A stretch of DNA of 64,000 nt from a virus. The notes below the pieces were generated by a model that ran no database searches, was not told where the DNA came from, and saw only the letters and a program-made list of their open reading frames with translations. The stretch covers positions 27,354 to 91,353 of IMG/VR virus record IMGVR_UViG_3300021171_000006. One strand, written 5' to 3'. The translations under genes and the position numbers were made by a program. Of the stretch, positions 8,772 to 16,066 are shown one piece after another; the stretch's first letter is position 1; each line of letters opens with the position of its first letter.

Positions 8772-9308
8772 ATGGACCCTACCGTTGAGATAGCCATCAT
8801 CGGCTCGCTGAGCGTCACGGCGGCAGCATTGTCTCCGATCGTCCAAGCTCGTATAGCGAACAGGCAGCGGCAGAGGGAGCGCGACGAGGATAGAGCCGAC
8901 CGCAAAGAAGTGGCGGCCAAGGTGGACGCGGCGGCAGATCAAGCACGGGAAGCCGCCCGCCTCCTGTCCGATGCACAGCAGGTTACGATATCGAAAACCG
9001 ATGAGGTTGCGACGGAAGCCAAGGCGGCGACGGCCGAAACCCGAAGCCAGTTGAAACAGATCCATACTCTTGTCAACAGCGACATGACCGCTGCCCGGCA
9101 GGGTGAGTTGGATCAGGTGAGGCTAAACCTTACCACGCTTCGTAAGGTGGTATTGCTTGGCGCGGAGATGGGGCGTCCGCCGGCCGATGAAGATAGCGTG
9201 GCCATCGAGACCGCCGAAGCCAGGATCAAAGAATTGGAAGGGATTTTGGCTGATCGGCTATCGCAGATGCGGGTTATTGAGGCTGAGGCCGACGTTGGCA
9301 AATCGTGA
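8772..9308 (+). CDS. Membrane-anchored coiled-coil protein
   Basis: 178 aa. One N-terminal membrane helix (about residues 5-25, IAIIGSLSVTAAALSPIV) is followed by a long charged Ala/Glu/Arg/Lys region predicted as coiled coil to about residue 175. This is the shape of an inner-membrane spanin or of small phage membrane proteins near lysis genes. ATG 8772 is chosen because the frame upstream reads as non-protein-like. A spanin role is only a guess. Confidence 0.6.
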   Translation: MDPTVEIAIIGSLSVTAAALSPIVQARIANRQRQRERDEDRADRKEVAAKVDAAADQAREAARLLSDAQQVTISKTDEVATEAKAATAETRSQLKQIHTLVNSDMTAARQGELDQVRLNLTTLRKVVLLGAEMGRPPADEDSVAIETAEARIKELEGILADRLSQMRVIEAEADVGKS

Positions 9309-9360
9309 AAGCATCGTGATTTTCACGGAATTTTCACACAAAATCAACGACCTTGTGTTA
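9305..9360. promoter_or_regulatory. AT-rich intergenic site with short repeats
   Basis: Between two plus-strand genes the DNA turns AT-rich. It has a direct repeat ATTTTCAC (9319-9326 and 9330-9337), an inverted pair GTGAAA / TTTCAC (9305-9310 and 9321-9326), and TGTTA-G-TAACA. This is the only sizeable gap in the lysis region and could hold a promoter for the genes from 9390 on. No convincing -35/-10 pair. Confidence 0.3.
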
Positions 9361-9389
9361 GTAACAATGTGAGAGTCTGAGGACGGCCG

Positions 9390-9827
9390 ATGTTCGACGG
9401 CGTTGTGATAGGGTGCGAACCGATGCGATCTGATGGGTCTCAGGATATGACCGACCCGCGCACCGTCATCGCACAGTCGGAACGTCTCGCCGTTGTGGAG
9501 ACGAAAGTGGAGGGGCTGAAGGAAGATACGGGGGTTATCAGGTCTAATATTCATGTCGTCAATAACGTATTACAGCAAATTATTTCGATGGAGCAGAGGT
9601 GCGAAACCAAACTCAGCGAGTTAATAGCATTGACGAAAGACCTTCCGACCATAGCGAGAACTGCCAATTCGTTTTCGGAAATGAAGGATGAGATTGAGGC
9701 GATGATCGACGAGCGCCAGCAGCGTCAGGGGGCGTGGAGGGCCATTGTACGGATGGGGGCCGCCCTTGTTGGTGCCGCATCAATCGGAGCCTGTGCCGCG
9801 GCGTGGTATTACGGACACTTCCATTGA
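9390..9827 (+). CDS. Tail-anchored coiled-coil membrane protein
   Basis: 145 aa. Residues about 20-115 are charged and helical; the last 30 form one membrane segment (MGAALVGAASIGACAAAWYY). Orientation is the reverse of the protein at 8772: soluble helix first, anchor last. Later in-frame ATGs at 9423 and 9450 are possible starts. Its stop overlaps the TTG start of the next gene. Confidence 0.55.
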   Translation: MFDGVVIGCEPMRSDGSQDMTDPRTVIAQSERLAVVETKVEGLKEDTGVIRSNIHVVNNVLQQIISMEQRCETKLSELIALTKDLPTIARTANSFSEMKDEIEAMIDERQQRQGAWRAIVRMGAALVGAASIGACAAAWYYGHFH

Positions 9828-10120
9828 GCGATCCGAAGGGCGAGCCCTACGTTGTCCGCCAGCCTGTCGCCCCCGCATGGAAGCGTTTTCATCGGCGTGG
9901 CGATTTCTGGCGCAACCCCATCATCGTAGCCGTGGTCGCAGGCCTGCTGATTAACGTGGTTTGGGCGGCGGGGGTCTACGCTTGGCAGCGCGGCATCGAA
10001 ACCACCAGGGAATATTGGAGGAGTTACGGTGCCGGGCTCGCCGCCGAGGGGCACTACACCAACAGCCCCGATAAGCTGCGCGAGATCATCGCCCGCGTCC
10101 AGGAGGCTAGGCCAAAGTGA
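9824..10120 (+). CDS. Single-pass membrane protein
   Basis: 98 aa from TTG 9824, which overlaps the upstream TGA; the frame is open further up but the coupling favours this start. One central membrane helix (residues about 32-52, PIIVAVVAGLLINVVWAAGV) lies between a basic N-terminus and a polar C-terminal tail. Part of the membrane-protein series around the lysozyme. No family recognised. Confidence 0.55.
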   Translation: MSDPKGEPYVVRQPVAPAWKRFHRRGDFWRNPIIVAVVAGLLINVVWAAGVYAWQRGIETTREYWRSYGAGLAAEGHYTNSPDKLREIIARVQEARPK

Positions 10121-10355
10121 ACTCGCACAACTTCCCCGAGGGCGCTGCGTCGCCTGCGGAACCCTTCGCACGCAGTTCGAGCACGCGCCGGACAAGAGCC
10201 CGTGCCCGTATGCTAAACCGCCGAGCGGGTTGCGACCCGAGCCAGCCGAGCATCGGTACGCTGTGAATGACCAAGCGACGATCGCCGCGCGACTGATCGA
10301 ACTGCGGGCAGAGCAAGAGGCGTCTTGGAACACGATTGAAGGGGAGACAGGATGA
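10117..10355 (+). pseudogene. Probable frameshifted small Cys-containing gene
   Basis: GTG 10117 overlaps the upstream stop and follows AGGAGG (10101-10106) by 10 bases, yet its frame stops at 10266 with Arg/Ser-rich, unlikely sequence. One base back, another frame reads CVACGTLRTQFEHAPDKSPC and then ARLIELRAEQEASWNTIEGE, and ends at 10355 overlapping the lysozyme ATG. That frame has no good start of its own. The simplest reading is one gene of about 79 codons with a one-base loss near 10135-10150. The span is 239 bases, one short of a multiple of three. Confidence 0.5.
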
Positions 10356-10795
10356 CGCGCTCAATTAACTCGGACGGTCTCGAAATCATCAAATCGGGCG
10401 AAGGGTTGCGCCTCACGGCCTATCTCGACCCGGCGGGCATCTGGACGATTGGCTACGGGCATACCCCCGCTCACCAGGGGCAGGTAGTCACGCAAGACCA
10501 GGCGGACGCGCTGCTCATCTCGGATATTGCTTGGGCTTCCGCAGCGATCGACAGCGCAACCCATGATGTAAGCACGACAGACAACCAATTTTCTGCTATG
10601 GTAAGCCTTGCGTTCAACATTGGTGCCGGTGCGTTCAAGGGATCTACGGTTTTGCGGCTTCATCGGGCGATGAAATATCAGGGTGCTGCAGATGCCTTCC
10701 TCCGCTGGGACAAGGCCCACGTCGATGGGGTGCTTGTGACCCTCGCTGGCCTAGCGAAGCGCCGGGAGCAAGAACGGGAGTTGTATCTGAAATGA
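10352..10795 (+). CDS. Endolysin, T4-type lysozyme (GH24)
   Basis: 147 aa muramidase that cuts the glycan strands of peptidoglycan. The GH24 catalytic set is complete with the T4 spacing: Glu17, Asp26 and Thr32, in KSGEGLRLTAYLDPAGIWTI followed by GYGHT. The C-terminal half (FSAMVSLAFNIGAGAFKGS, RWDKAHVDG, GLAKRREQERELY) matches the family. No signal peptide, so release needs a holin; a candidate lies at 11061. ATG overlaps the preceding stop. Confidence 0.95.
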   Translation: MTRSINSDGLEIIKSGEGLRLTAYLDPAGIWTIGYGHTPAHQGQVVTQDQADALLISDIAWASAAIDSATHDVSTTDNQFSAMVSLAFNIGAGAFKGSTVLRLHRAMKYQGAADAFLRWDKAHVDGVLVTLAGLAKRREQERELYLK

Positions 10796-11064
10796 GTGAT
10801 GCAGAACAGCACGAACCCGATGGGATGGCGGCCTACGCTTTGGCCATCAAAAACTCTAGCCGAGACGATCCGAATTGGCCCTTACCATCCTTTGATGCGA
10901 AGGATTGGGCCGAAGCGTTTTGCAAGACGGCGGCAAAGTTGGGGCATCCCGGCATCGACGAGGAGTGGATGATCGGGTGGTTCGCCAATGCTCTGATGCG
11001 CGGCTACGATGAGGCGAACATGCGAACGTCAAGGGCCGCATCGGAGGCTAAGCGCGCGCTATGA
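10792..11064 (+). CDS. Small acidic hypothetical protein between endolysin and holin
   Basis: 90 aa, overlapping both neighbours by 4 bases. Soluble, with Trp-rich helices in the middle (DWAEAFCKTAAKLGHPGIDE, WMIGWFANALMRGYDEA). No recognised family. Being coupled between lysozyme and holin suggests a place in the lysis operon, but it could be independent. Confidence 0.6.
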   Translation: MSDAEQHEPDGMAAYALAIKNSSRDDPNWPLPSFDAKDWAEAFCKTAAKLGHPGIDEEWMIGWFANALMRGYDEANMRTSRAASEAKRAL

Positions 11065-11459
11065 ACCCCTCCCAACAACAGATCAACAGCGCCGTCCGCA
11101 CGCTCCTCGCCACATTGGGCGGCTTGGTCGCCGGATGGGCAATCGCCAAGGGGTACATTACTCAATCCGAGGCGGACTCGATCCTCTCCAATCAGCAGGT
11201 TATGGATTCGGTAACGACCGTCGTTCTCACGCTGCTAGGTTCAGCCGGAGCGGCTGGCGTCGGCATCTGGGGCCTCGTCGCCCACAAGCAGGCGAACGTT
11301 GTCGCAACTGTCGCCGCGATGCCCGAGGTGAACAAGGTCGAGATGGTGTCTACCGCAGCGGGGCTCAATCTCGCGGCAGCGGTCCCTTCGGCGCCGGGGT
11401 CGGTCGTGACGGTAGCCCCGCCATCAGCGATGCCGCCCCTGGGCAGCGTGGTAGCATAG
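11061..11459 (+). CDS. Holin-like membrane protein
   Basis: 132 aa. Two hydrophobic helices (about residues 12-30 and 48-72) flank a short polar loop with the ends on the same side. This is the layout of small phage holins, and the segment GLVAHKQANVVATVAAMPEV is like the C-terminal side of alphaproteobacterial phage holins next to lysozymes. Holins form the lesion through which the endolysin escapes. The Ala/Pro/Val-rich tail is long for a holin. Confidence 0.7.
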   Translation: MNPSQQQINSAVRTLLATLGGLVAGWAIAKGYITQSEADSILSNQQVMDSVTTVVLTLLGSAGAAGVGIWGLVAHKQANVVATVAAMPEVNKVEMVSTAAGLNLAAAVPSAPGSVVTVAPPSAMPPLGSVVA

Positions 11460-11470
11460 GAGAACCCCGT

Positions 11471-11638
11471 ATGGGTCAATTCCTCTTGGTGCTTGCTGAC
11501 GTCCTTCTACTGGTCGCGTCTTTCATCTATCGGCCAAATCCTACGCCGCTCCACCCCCTCTTCCCCCACCTGGGATGGTTCGGGCTGTTCCTCTATGTGC
11601 TGGTCGCAGCCCTCGGAGCCTTCGGCATCGGTCGATGA
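11471..11638 (+). CDS. Small two-helix membrane protein (55 aa)
   Basis: ATG 11471 follows AGGAGA by 4-5 bases. Two membrane helices (FLLVLADVLLLVASFIY and WFGLFLYVLVAALGAFGIG) are joined by a Pro-rich turn. It could be an antiholin or second holin; there is no sequence proof. Its stop overlaps the next start. Confidence 0.6.
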   Translation: MGQFLLVLADVLLLVASFIYRPNPTPLHPLFPHLGWFGLFLYVLVAALGAFGIGR

Positions 11639-11775
11639 ACCCGCTCATTCTGATCCTGCTCGTCCTCCTCCTTGTGGGAGGCTTCGGCGGCGGCACCTAC
11701 TACGGCGGCATGCACGTCGGCGGCGGGATCGGGCTCGTGCTGCTGGTCGTGATTATCATTTTGCTGTTTCGCTGA
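11635..11775 (+). CDS. DUF3309-like tiny membrane protein (46 aa)
   Basis: Leu/Ile/Val helix, then a Gly/Tyr-rich middle (GGFGGGTYYGGMHVGGGIG) and a second helix (LVLLVVIIILLF). This hydrophobic-glycine-hydrophobic pattern is that of DUF3309, a family common in Proteobacteria with unknown function. ATG overlaps the upstream stop. Confidence 0.6.
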   Translation: MNPLILILLVLLLVGGFGGGTYYGGMHVGGGIGLVLLVVIIILLFR

Positions 11776-11788
11776 AAGGACCAACGCC

Positions 11789-11866
11789 GTGCGCCAACTC
11801 CTTGAGAAGATCCGCCGCCTGCTCACAGAGAAACGGCGTGCCGCTCCCGTGGCGGCTACAGCCTGA
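11789..11866 (+). CDS. Tiny basic amphipathic peptide (25 aa)
   Basis: GTG 11789 lies 8 bases after GAAAGGA and its stop is 11 bases before the next ATG. The sequence is one basic amphipathic helix (RQLLEKIRRLLTEKRRA). Position and Shine-Dalgarno support translation; the size makes it uncertain. Confidence 0.4.
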   Translation: MRQLLEKIRRLLTEKRRAAPVAATA

Positions 11867-11877
11867 AAGGAAATGCC

Positions 11878-12375
11878 ATGACCCAAATCTCTCGCCGTGC
11901 GCTGCTGAGTTCGACAGCAATGATCCCGGTGGCGATCGCCGTAGATGGCTGCGCCGGCCTTACCTCCCTCCCGCAGTTCGCGACCGATGTCGAGAACATC
12001 GCCGGCATGCTCAGCAACGCCGCGCCGACACTCGGGACGCTGGCCGGGATCGGATCGGCCACGATTGCGAAGGTGCAGGGGCTTATCGCCACGGCGAAGA
12101 CCGTTGCCGCCTCGGTCACGGCAGCGGCAGCGGCGGGCGGCTCCGGCATCGGAGCGCTCGTCTCGGATTTCGCTGGCGTCTTCGGCTCGATCACGGCGGC
12201 TCTGGGAGTGAACGTTCCGGGCCTGTGGGGGACGGTCATCTCTGCCGGCGTGTCGCTGCTGCCGAGCATTCTGGGCGCAGCCGGCATTCCCCTGGCTGCC
12301 GGTCCCGGTGCTCCCGCCCCCACGATGCCCGTAGCGCAGGCGCGGGCGATCGCTGCGGCGCTGGCGGGTAAATGA
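11878..12375 (+). CDS. Exported/lipoprotein-like Ala-rich protein
   Basis: 165 aa. It starts with an SRR-containing hydrophobic segment ending in VDGC, so either a lipoprotein or a Tat-like signal. The rest is Ala/Gly/Val/Ile-rich with amphipathic helices and few charges. AAAGGA precedes the ATG. It overlaps the next lipoprotein gene. Function unknown; location suggests an envelope role in lysis or lysogenic conversion. Confidence 0.6.
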   Translation: MTQISRRALLSSTAMIPVAIAVDGCAGLTSLPQFATDVENIAGMLSNAAPTLGTLAGIGSATIAKVQGLIATAKTVAASVTAAAAAGGSGIGALVSDFAGVFGSITAALGVNVPGLWGTVISAGVSLLPSILGAAGIPLAAGPGAPAPTMPVAQARAIAAALAGK

Positions 12376-12572
12376 TCCGCGCGCTCGTCCTGCTCGCCCC
12401 GCTGGCGCTCAGCGGGTGCGGGCTCGCACCAACGCTGATCCTGTCCATCGTCGGAGCCGGGTTGGAGTTCGGCGACAAGGTTCTGCAATTGGACCTGAGC
12501 GTGCAGCAGAACCAGCCGAACAAGTTGCCGATCTCCGCCATCGTCGCGCCGCAGCCGATGAGGACGCCATGA
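12372..12572 (+). CDS. Small lipoprotein (66 aa)
   Basis: The lipobox LALSGC (Cys at about residue 16) follows a short hydrophobic signal, so lipid attachment is likely. The mature part is short and ends in a Pro/Gln-rich tail, the size and look of an outer-membrane spanin subunit (Rz1-like). The usual Rz/Rz1 nesting is not seen. Coupled by ATGA to both neighbours. Confidence 0.6.
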   Translation: MIRALVLLAPLALSGCGLAPTLILSIVGAGLEFGDKVLQLDLSVQQNQPNKLPISAIVAPQPMRTP

Positions 12573-12778
12573 GTGCACCTGTGGTCTGGTTTATCGTGAT
12601 GAGCAGTTGTAGCAACTGCGCTGGTGATCCAGGAATTTTCCCCGGTTTCCAGGCACACTACGACAAGACCTATGTCGAAATGCCGTCGCAAGAAGCCTGC
12701 CTGGAAGCGCAGAAGCTGAATACCGGATCAGAGTGCTGGGCACGGCCAGGCACACCCAACGACATCAAATCTCGGTGA
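12569..12778 (+). CDS. Small Cys-containing protein (69 aa)
   Basis: ATG 12569 overlaps the lipoprotein stop. A weakly hydrophobic start (VVWFIVMSSCSNC) is followed by a polar part with further Cys at about 43 and 55. It resembles small exported proteins with disulfides, but the signal is short. No family recognised. Confidence 0.55.
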   Translation: MSAPVVWFIVMSSCSNCAGDPGIFPGFQAHYDKTYVEMPSQEACLEAQKLNTGSECWARPGTPNDIKSR

Positions 12779-12782
12779 TGCC

Positions 12783-12998
12783 ATGAACCCCGACATCCTC
12801 GGCACGGAGGCGGCTACGACGGTCGCCCGCACCGTTGCGCTTGCCCTGCTGCTCGCCCTTGCGGCATGTCAGGCGACGACGCCTGCCCCTCGTGGTCCCG
12901 ATATGCCGCAGGCTACCGGTGCGGGGCAGTATGAGCCGGGGTTCCATGCGTTTTGTCTCGCAAACCCGGCCGAGCCAGCCTGTCACTTAGGAAGGTAG
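12783..12998 (+). CDS. Small lipoprotein (71 aa)
   Basis: A hydrophobic segment (ARTVALALLLALAAC) ends in a lipobox-like LAAC at about residue 29. The mature part is short and Pro-rich with two Cys (FCLANPAEPAC), which could form a disulfide. It is another envelope protein in this series. The start is 4 bases after the previous stop. Confidence 0.55.
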   Translation: MNPDILGTEAATTVARTVALALLLALAACQATTPAPRGPDMPQATGAGQYEPGFHAFCLANPAEPACHLGR

Positions 12999-13010
12999 GT
13001 CATGCGTTTT

Positions 13011-13029
13011 TATTGTGTCTTAATGGAGA
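13011..13029 (+). repeat. 19-bp direct repeat, copy 1
   Basis: TATTGTGTCTTAATGGAGA occurs here and exactly at 32921-32939. Here it lies just before the gene at 13039, with ATGGAGA in Shine-Dalgarno position. In both places one frame reads YCVLME (here in a 22-codon frame starting at ATG 13002). It may be a regulatory or coding remnant. Confidence 0.6.
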
Positions 13030-13038
13030 CGTTACCCC

Positions 13039-13425
13039 ATGAGCACCCCTCAATGGTTCGCCGAGTTTGAGCGGCAAGAGGCGATGCGCGATGAACGTAT
13101 AGATATCATCCGAGGCGATATGGAGCGTCGGAAGAGCCTGCGCCATTTTGGCGATCCATGCGTTCATTGTGGAATAACTCACGACGACGTTGCACCAGGC
13201 CCGTGTCTCGGCGATCCCACCAAAGCGGTAGTGGTTGCCTATTGCGTATGGCGGCAAGCGTACCAAAACCCAGGAAGCGGCTGCGATACGATACGGTGCG
13301 CAATGAGCGATGGAACCATTAAAGACGACGCGAGGCACCCGGCCGAACACTGGCCATACAACGTTTGGTTTGCGCGAGCCCGCGTGCTCTCTCGCACCGA
13401 ATTTCAAAAGTTATATCCCCGTTAA
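13039..13425 (+). CDS. Cys-containing hypothetical protein
   Basis: 128 aa. A charged helix (residues 5-35) is followed by DPCVHCGITHDDVAPGPC, a CxxC...C pattern that may bind zinc, then WRQAYQNPGSGC and an aromatic tail. No signal peptide. RBS is ATGGAG from the 19-bp repeat. Not recognised. Confidence 0.55.
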   Translation: MSTPQWFAEFERQEAMRDERIDIIRGDMERRKSLRHFGDPCVHCGITHDDVAPGPCLGDPTKAVVVAYCVWRQAYQNPGSGCDTIRCAMSDGTIKDDARHPAEHWPYNVWFARARVLSRTEFQKLYPR

Positions 13426-13436
13426 GGTCCATTAAA

Positions 13437-13835
13437 ATGCCCGCTTCCCAAGAGCAACTGTCCCAACTCACGGCCACCAACGCGAGCGTGAACGCTGTGC
13501 CCTACGTTGCGGATAATCCGGCATTCGGCGAGTTGCCAGATACGTGGAAGGTCCGCCCCGATGGAAAGGGGTTTTTATGTCGGGACTACGCCATCGCCAA
13601 AGCGACTGAGTTGGTCGACCAGGGGTGGCCGAAAGCTGATCTCTCGGTCGTGCTCTGCTACGACGAGTTGGGGGATTATCACGCTGTCTTGGCTGCCGAG
13701 GCTGGCGGAGAGACATGGATCCTCGACAACCGCTACCCGAAGCCGTATCGCTGGGACGAGCCCCCGTACCCGTACAAATGGGCGCTGCGCCAAGTTGCGG
13801 GAACGGACGAGTTCCGGGATATATCGCAGGCATGA
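13437..13835 (+). CDS. Transglutaminase-like cysteine peptidase (C93/BTLCP type)
   Basis: 132 aa. The catalytic triad of the bacterial transglutaminase-like cysteine peptidases is visible: Cys48 in GFLCRDYAIAKATEL, His82 in DYHAVL and Asp97 in WILDNR, with the usual spacing. In bacteria these proteins cut surface or periplasmic proteins such as adhesins (LapG type). No signal peptide here. ATG 13437 is preferred over an upstream ATG because the longer form runs into the previous gene. Its ATGA couples it to a lipoprotein. Confidence 0.75.
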   Translation: MPASQEQLSQLTATNASVNAVPYVADNPAFGELPDTWKVRPDGKGFLCRDYAIAKATELVDQGWPKADLSVVLCYDELGDYHAVLAAEAGGETWILDNRYPKPYRWDEPPYPYKWALRQVAGTDEFRDISQA

Positions 13836-14515
13836 AGCGTCCCCTCGCCATCTTCCTCCTCGCTGCGCTCGCCGGCTGTGGCAGCGGCGGCGGCCCTCCA
13901 CCTCCCCCTCCGCCCGTCGTCACCATCCCGGATCTCTCCGTGTACCTGGTGGGAGACGGCGCCTTCTCGGACGGCCAGGATCAGGTCGAGTACAGCTTTT
14001 CGGACCCTCGCGGTTTCTGGGTCACGGCATGGACCTACCCGACCCATCCGGCAGATAACGGGGGCGAGGTCTACGTGAGCGACGGCACGACCGTCTCGAT
14101 TTGCTGCACCCAGGACGGCAGTCAGCCGGGCATCCAGCGCTTCGCCGAGTGGGGCTTGTTCAACAAATACACGATCCCTTGCTCGCAAGGCTGGACGCAG
14201 GTGGATTCCCTCGGGCGCGCGTGCGAGGCTACCGTGACATATCCGGGCGGCCTCGTCGCCGACTCGATCATCAGCGAGCACTACAGCCAGCCTACTCAAG
14301 GCGGCGATATGGAGCGGTTCTACTTCGCCAGGGGGCGTAAAACCTGGGAGGCGTATAACTTCGCCGCACCGCGTGATGGAATGCCGCTTGTTGGGCCGAC
14401 TGGTGGGCCGCCGGTCGATGCCGGTGTCAGGCCGTTGTCGGATCGCCGGGTGCTCACTATTCCGGTCGCCGGGACTCCGGGAACGGACTGGCCGCCGACG
14501 GGATTCGTGCCGTGA
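13832..14515 (+). CDS. Lipoprotein with Pro-rich linker
   Basis: 227 aa from ATG 13832 (overlap with the peptidase stop). The lipobox LAALAGC at residues 10-16 is followed by a Gly/Ser/Pro spacer (seven Pro in a row), then a beta-rich Cys-containing domain (residues 35-225) with many aromatic and Gly/Asp turns. It is likely displayed on the envelope, with the spacer lifting the domain from the membrane. Confidence 0.65.
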   Translation: MKRPLAIFLLAALAGCGSGGGPPPPPPPVVTIPDLSVYLVGDGAFSDGQDQVEYSFSDPRGFWVTAWTYPTHPADNGGEVYVSDGTTVSICCTQDGSQPGIQRFAEWGLFNKYTIPCSQGWTQVDSLGRACEATVTYPGGLVADSIISEHYSQPTQGGDMERFYFARGRKTWEAYNFAAPRDGMPLVGPTGGPPVDAGVRPLSDRRVLTIPVAGTPGTDWPPTGFVP

Positions 14516-14736
14516 GCGTCATCCTACAATCGTGGCCGCTGCAACTCACCATCGTGTTCGTGATCGCCGGCAGCGTCTTTGCAGCGCATGAGGGTTGGGC
14601 ACTCATCACCCATCGCCAGACCCTCACCGAATGGATCAGGGCGACGACCAAGCGCTTCCCGATCTTCATTTTTTTGACGGGCGCTTTCGTAGGATGGTTT
14701 TTCCAGCACTTATGGGGTTCTCCGCCTTGCCAATGA
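14512..14736 (+). CDS. Small two-helix membrane protein (74 aa)
   Basis: GTG 14512 overlaps the upstream TGA. Two membrane helices (residues about 9-30 and 50-66) flank a basic loop (HRQTLTEWIRATTKRF). Coupled by ATGA to the HNH gene. No family recognised. Confidence 0.6.
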   Translation: MSVILQSWPLQLTIVFVIAGSVFAAHEGWALITHRQTLTEWIRATTKRFPIFIFLTGAFVGWFFQHLWGSPPCQ

Positions 14737-15503
14737 TCGACAAATTGCCAACGTCAATGACGGCGGCAAAGGCAATAAAGGCACCATTTTACTATACGGG
14801 CAGACCCTGCTCGCGCGGGCATTTAGCTAAACGCCGCACGGGGAATGGCACATGCAGTGCATGTAAAAATGCGTGGCGACCAACAGTGTTTCGGGATGCT
14901 GTCGCTAAAGCCTGTGCAAAATGTGGAGAAGTTAAACCGCCCAGCGAATTTTATGATCATCCGGTAGCTAAAGATCGGAAACAAGGGAGTTGTCGGCAAT
15001 GTGTTGCCATCGCTCATCGATTGCGGATGGAACGCCCCGGCATTCGAGAAAAACGCAATGCATATTTTCGGGAATATGGGAGGACGCCGCATAGGCGGGA
15101 GCGGCAGGCTATTGCTGTGCGAAAGCCCGAGAGACTTGCGAAGGTCAAAGAATATAATCAACGTCCAGAGGTGAAAGAGAGGGTGGCTAGGGGAGCGCGC
15201 GCGAGACGTGCTCTAAATCCCCTCCCGCATCGGGCGGATAGTAAAAACCGTAAGGCGCTTAAGCGGGCTGGGCGCAGTAGTGTCTCAACGAAGCAGATAG
15301 TTGAGCTTCTGGCCCTCGCCAAAAAGTGCCCCGACTGCGGTCGGCGGTTCTGCAAAGCGCGACCAAAGACCATCGATCATGTGATGGCGCTCTCGCGTGG
15401 CGGAGAGCACCGGATCGATAACCTCCGGGTGATCTGCGGCTCCTGTAATTCAAGCAAGAGCGCGAGAGCATTCTCATCAAATGGTCAGGGGATTCTCCTT
15501 TGA
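14733..15503 (+). CDS. HNH endonuclease with zinc fingers
   Basis: 256 aa. The C-terminus carries CPDCGRRF, IDHVMALSRGG-H, NLRVICGSCNSSK: the HNH fold with both zinc CxxC pairs. The N-terminal third has additional CxxC pairs (CSRGH..CSACK, CAKCGEVKPPSEF..CRQC), typical of phage HNH homing-type proteins. A basic linker joins them. The DNA is visibly less GC-rich than its neighbours, suggesting recent transfer. It ends the plus block and faces the minus operon. Confidence 0.85.
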   Translation: MIDKLPTSMTAAKAIKAPFYYTGRPCSRGHLAKRRTGNGTCSACKNAWRPTVFRDAVAKACAKCGEVKPPSEFYDHPVAKDRKQGSCRQCVAIAHRLRMERPGIREKRNAYFREYGRTPHRRERQAIAVRKPERLAKVKEYNQRPEVKERVARGARARRALNPLPHRADSKNRKALKRAGRSSVSTKQIVELLALAKKCPDCGRRFCKARPKTIDHVMALSRGGEHRIDNLRVICGSCNSSKSARAFSSNGQGILL

Positions 15504-15584
15504 CACATCTCTATGGCGGGATGCCTTGCACATGACGATCTTCGACGGCGCAGAGGACGACTGGACCGAAACCGAGCGCCGGGA

Positions 15585-15845
15585 TCACAGCGGGTCGATC
15601 CCCGCTTCGTCGGCCATCATAAGCCAATCACGGATAGCCTCTCGACTATCGAGGCGGTCGATCCATGCGCGAAGTTCGTCAATGCTAGGCCCCCGCCACG
15701 ACGGCGCAGCAATCCACTGCCGAAGGTATGCCCGCATCGCGGCGACGTGGGTGCTCGACATTTCGGTGCCCGTGAGATAGGCCTCGACGGCGGGGCGCAA
15801 AGCTCCGCTTGTTTCGTTCATCCAATAGCCCGGCGCATCGATCAC
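15585..15845 (-). CDS. Small hypothetical protein, end of minus operon
   Basis: About 86 aa from GTG 15845 (GTGA overlap with the upstream stop); ATG 15872 would be a longer choice. Helical, with SSTHVAAMRAYLRQW and SREAIRDWLMMADEAGI. This is the last gene of the minus-strand run, converging on the HNH gene. No family recognised. Confidence 0.5.
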   Translation of the reverse strand: MIDAPGYWMNETSGALRPAVEAYLTGTEMSSTHVAAMRAYLRQWIAAPSWRGPSIDELRAWIDRLDSREAIRDWLMMADEAGIDPL

Positions 15846-16066
15846 GCCAACCCGCCGATCCTGGCGCACCATTCCCTCCGGTGCTCCTCGCTGAAGAACC
15901 AGAAGGTCACCGCCGAGTCGCTGTCGTCGAGCGCATTCGGCGCGGTTAGATCTTCCGGGGATTTGAGGAAGATCCTGATGCCGACGAAATCGCCGGATTG
16001 GGTGCGCTTCGATACGAGCTCGACGCGACCTGTGATCTCCTCGGCGTAGCAATTCAGACGGCTCAT
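15842..16066 (-). CDS. Small hypothetical protein (74 aa)
   Basis: ATG overlaps the upstream stop. Beta-rich start (ITGRVELVSKRTQSGDFVGI) then an aromatic segment (FWFFSEEHRREWCARIG). No motif recognised; supported by coupling on both sides and even composition. Confidence 0.55.
   Translation of the reverse strand: MSRLNCYAEEITGRVELVSKRTQSGDFVGIRIFLKSPEDLTAPNALDDSDSAVTFWFFSEEHRREWCARIGGLA

Noticed and set aside
15585-15610. Terminator between the HNH gene and the minus operon
   Set aside because: The hairpin AGCGGG-6-CCCGCT lies inside the minus coding sequence and has no U-run.
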